6,819 nucleotides of DNA. Origin: CAKZSB01 sp964646405. GTDB taxonomy: Bacteria; Pseudomonadota; Gammaproteobacteria; Granulosicoccales; Granulosicoccaceae. Positions 6,222 through 6,819 of the stretch are shown here, in pieces (position 1 is the first letter of the stretch; every line of letters starts with the position of its first letter). The DNA lies in contig CAZYDV010000332.1 in the NCBI GenBank assembly GCA_964646405.1, forward strand, positions 1 through 6,819. The letters are read 5' to 3'. The translations under genes were made by a program, and so were the position numbers. Below the pieces are notes generated by a model that did no database searches, was not told the DNA's origin, and saw only the letters and a list, made by a program, of their open reading frames with translations.

Positions 6222-6227
6222 AAGGAG
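6222..6227 (+). promoter_or_regulatory. Ribosome binding site supporting a TTG start
   Basis: AAGGAG lies 7 bases before the TTG at 6235, a near-ideal Shine-Dalgarno sequence and spacing. It fixes the start of the cytosine deaminase gene; no in-frame ATG is available before the catalytic domain is well under way. Confidence 0.85.
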
Positions 6228-6234
6228 CACCAAC

Positions 6235-6684
6235 TTGCTGACAGATACCGATCGCCATTTTTTGCGGCTGGCGTACGAAGAGGCGCTGGGTGGTTATGAA
6301 GAGGGTGGCTGTCCGATCGGCTCGGTCATTGCCCGCGGCGATACGCTGGTCGCCAGTGGTCGCAATCAGCGCGTGCAAAAGGGCGATCCAATTGCACACG
6401 GCGAGATGGATGCCCTGCGCAAGGCCGGCCGTCAGAAGTCCTATCGCGATACCACGCTGTATACCTCGCTAAGCCCGTGCATGATGTGCTCTGGCACCAT
6501 AGTTCAGTTTGGCATTCCGCGCGTGGTAGTGGGCGAGAATACGACGTTCGGTGGCAACGAAGATTTTCTGCGCGAGCGCGGCGTCGAAGTGATCGTTGCA
6601 GACGATCCTGACTGCATCGCGCTAATGGAAAAATTCATTCGTGAAAAACCTGAACTCTGGGCTGAAGACATTGCCGAGGATTGA
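6235..6684 (+). CDS. Cytosine deaminase, yeast Fcy1-like
   Basis: This 149-residue zinc-dependent deaminase resembles yeast cytosine deaminase Fcy1 along its full length, unlike the larger amidohydrolase CodA of E. coli. Zinc ligands His55 (in HGE), Cys82 and Cys85 (SPCMMC) and catalytic Glu57 are present. Residues that contact cytosine in yeast are also kept: Asn44, the gating Phe105 in GENTTFGG, and Trp142 and Asp145 in the C-terminal LWAEDI. The YEEAL and RDTTLYTSLSPC segments match Fcy1 closely. Fcy1 converts cytosine to uracil and ammonia in the cytoplasm; 5-methylcytosine or a similar amino-heterocycle is possible here. The TTG start at 6235 is supported by AAGGAG at ideal spacing. It lies 41 bases after the NodB-fold hydrolase gene, with no terminator between, so the two are probably co-transcribed. 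The enzyme class is confident; the physiological substrate is less so. Confidence 0.9.
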   Translation: MLTDTDRHFLRLAYEEALGGYEEGGCPIGSVIARGDTLVASGRNQRVQKGDPIAHGEMDALRKAGRQKSYRDTTLYTSLSPCMMCSGTIVQFGIPRVVVGENTTFGGNEDFLRERGVEVIVADDPDCIALMEKFIREKPELWAEDIAED

Positions 6685-6691
6685 AGCCATC

Positions 6692-6708
6692 ACGGCCAGC
6701 AATGCCGT
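6692..6708 (+). terminator. Weak hairpin after the cytosine deaminase gene
   Basis: ACGGC (6692-6696) pairs with GCCGT (6704-6708) around a 7-base loop, starting 7 bases after the stop of the deaminase gene. The position suits a terminator, but the stem is short and only TTAAGT follows instead of a T-run. If transcription stops here it does so weakly. Confidence 0.2.
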
Positions 6709-6747
6709 TAAGTCGCATCGACCAGGCAACAGAGTCGGGTCCAACTG

Positions 6748-6819
6748 ATGCCTTCGCACAGCGTAATGCAACAGGCGGCGCTTTCGGTCGCCGCGCGTCG
6801 ACGCATTCAAGGGTGGCTG
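6748..6819 (+). CDS. Possible start of another gene at the right edge
   Basis: An ATG at 6748 opens a frame that continues without a stop to the window edge, 24 codons, beginning MPSHSVMQQAALSVAARRR. About two thirds of the third positions are G or C, as in neighbouring genes. No good ribosome binding site precedes it, and the frame is open upstream as far as 6712. With so few residues I cannot name a family, and it may be chance. Confidence 0.25.
   Translation, partial: MPSHSVMQQAALSVAARRRIQGWL

Noticed and set aside
1..6819. Defence system, CRISPR array, tRNA, transposase or phage genes
   Set aside because: No array-like repeats, tRNA-like folds, DDE or recombinase motifs, or phage structural features were seen; all complete genes are metabolic or of a small unknown family.

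Overview
The window is about 57-58% GC by eye, has bacterial Shine-Dalgarno sites and short intergenic gaps, and carries catabolic genes. The proteins resemble proteobacterial families, and the large dehydratase is close to the Caulobacter D-xylonate dehydratase as I remember it. I infer a heterotrophic proteobacterium but cannot place it further. No RNA gene, CRISPR array, insertion sequence or phage gene was seen.

Layout, left to right: (1) 1-457 has no complete gene. A minus-strand frame is open from 261 to the left edge and looks coding, but its start is unclear. It is followed by AT-richer intergenic DNA with inverted repeats. (2) 458-5138 is a tight minus-strand operon. In transcription order it encodes an IlvD/Edd-family sugar-acid dehydratase (XylD-like), a short-chain dehydrogenase of the D-erythronate dehydrogenase (DenD) type, a full-length UxaA/GarD-family dehydratase, and a small DUF3303 protein. 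(3) 5139-5311 is a divergent control region. It holds a good sigma70-type promoter for the minus-strand operon, a weaker back-to-back candidate for the plus strand, and an exact 11-bp direct repeat. (4) 5312-6684 is a plus-strand pair: a cytoplasmic NodB-fold deacetylase/cyclic-amide hydrolase of the HpPgdA/PuuE/imidase group, then a cytosine deaminase very like yeast Fcy1. (5) 6685-6819 has a weak hairpin and possibly the start of another gene.

The minus-strand operon probably breaks down aldonic or hexaric acids without phosphorylation. Two unrelated dehydratases and one NAD-dependent dehydrogenase would convert sugar acids to keto-deoxy acids. The usual DenD partners (OtnK, OtnC, OtnI) and any aldolase or transporter are not in the window, so the substrate is open. 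The plus-strand pair could deaminate and then ring-open a small nitrogen heterocycle. The two units share a control region, but no regulator gene is visible.

Three of the six complete genes start with TTG (dehydratase, dehydrogenase, cytosine deaminase). I found no clearly new system. The best leads are the deaminase plus ring-opening pair, the unassigned sugar-acid route, and the repeat in the divergent promoter region.
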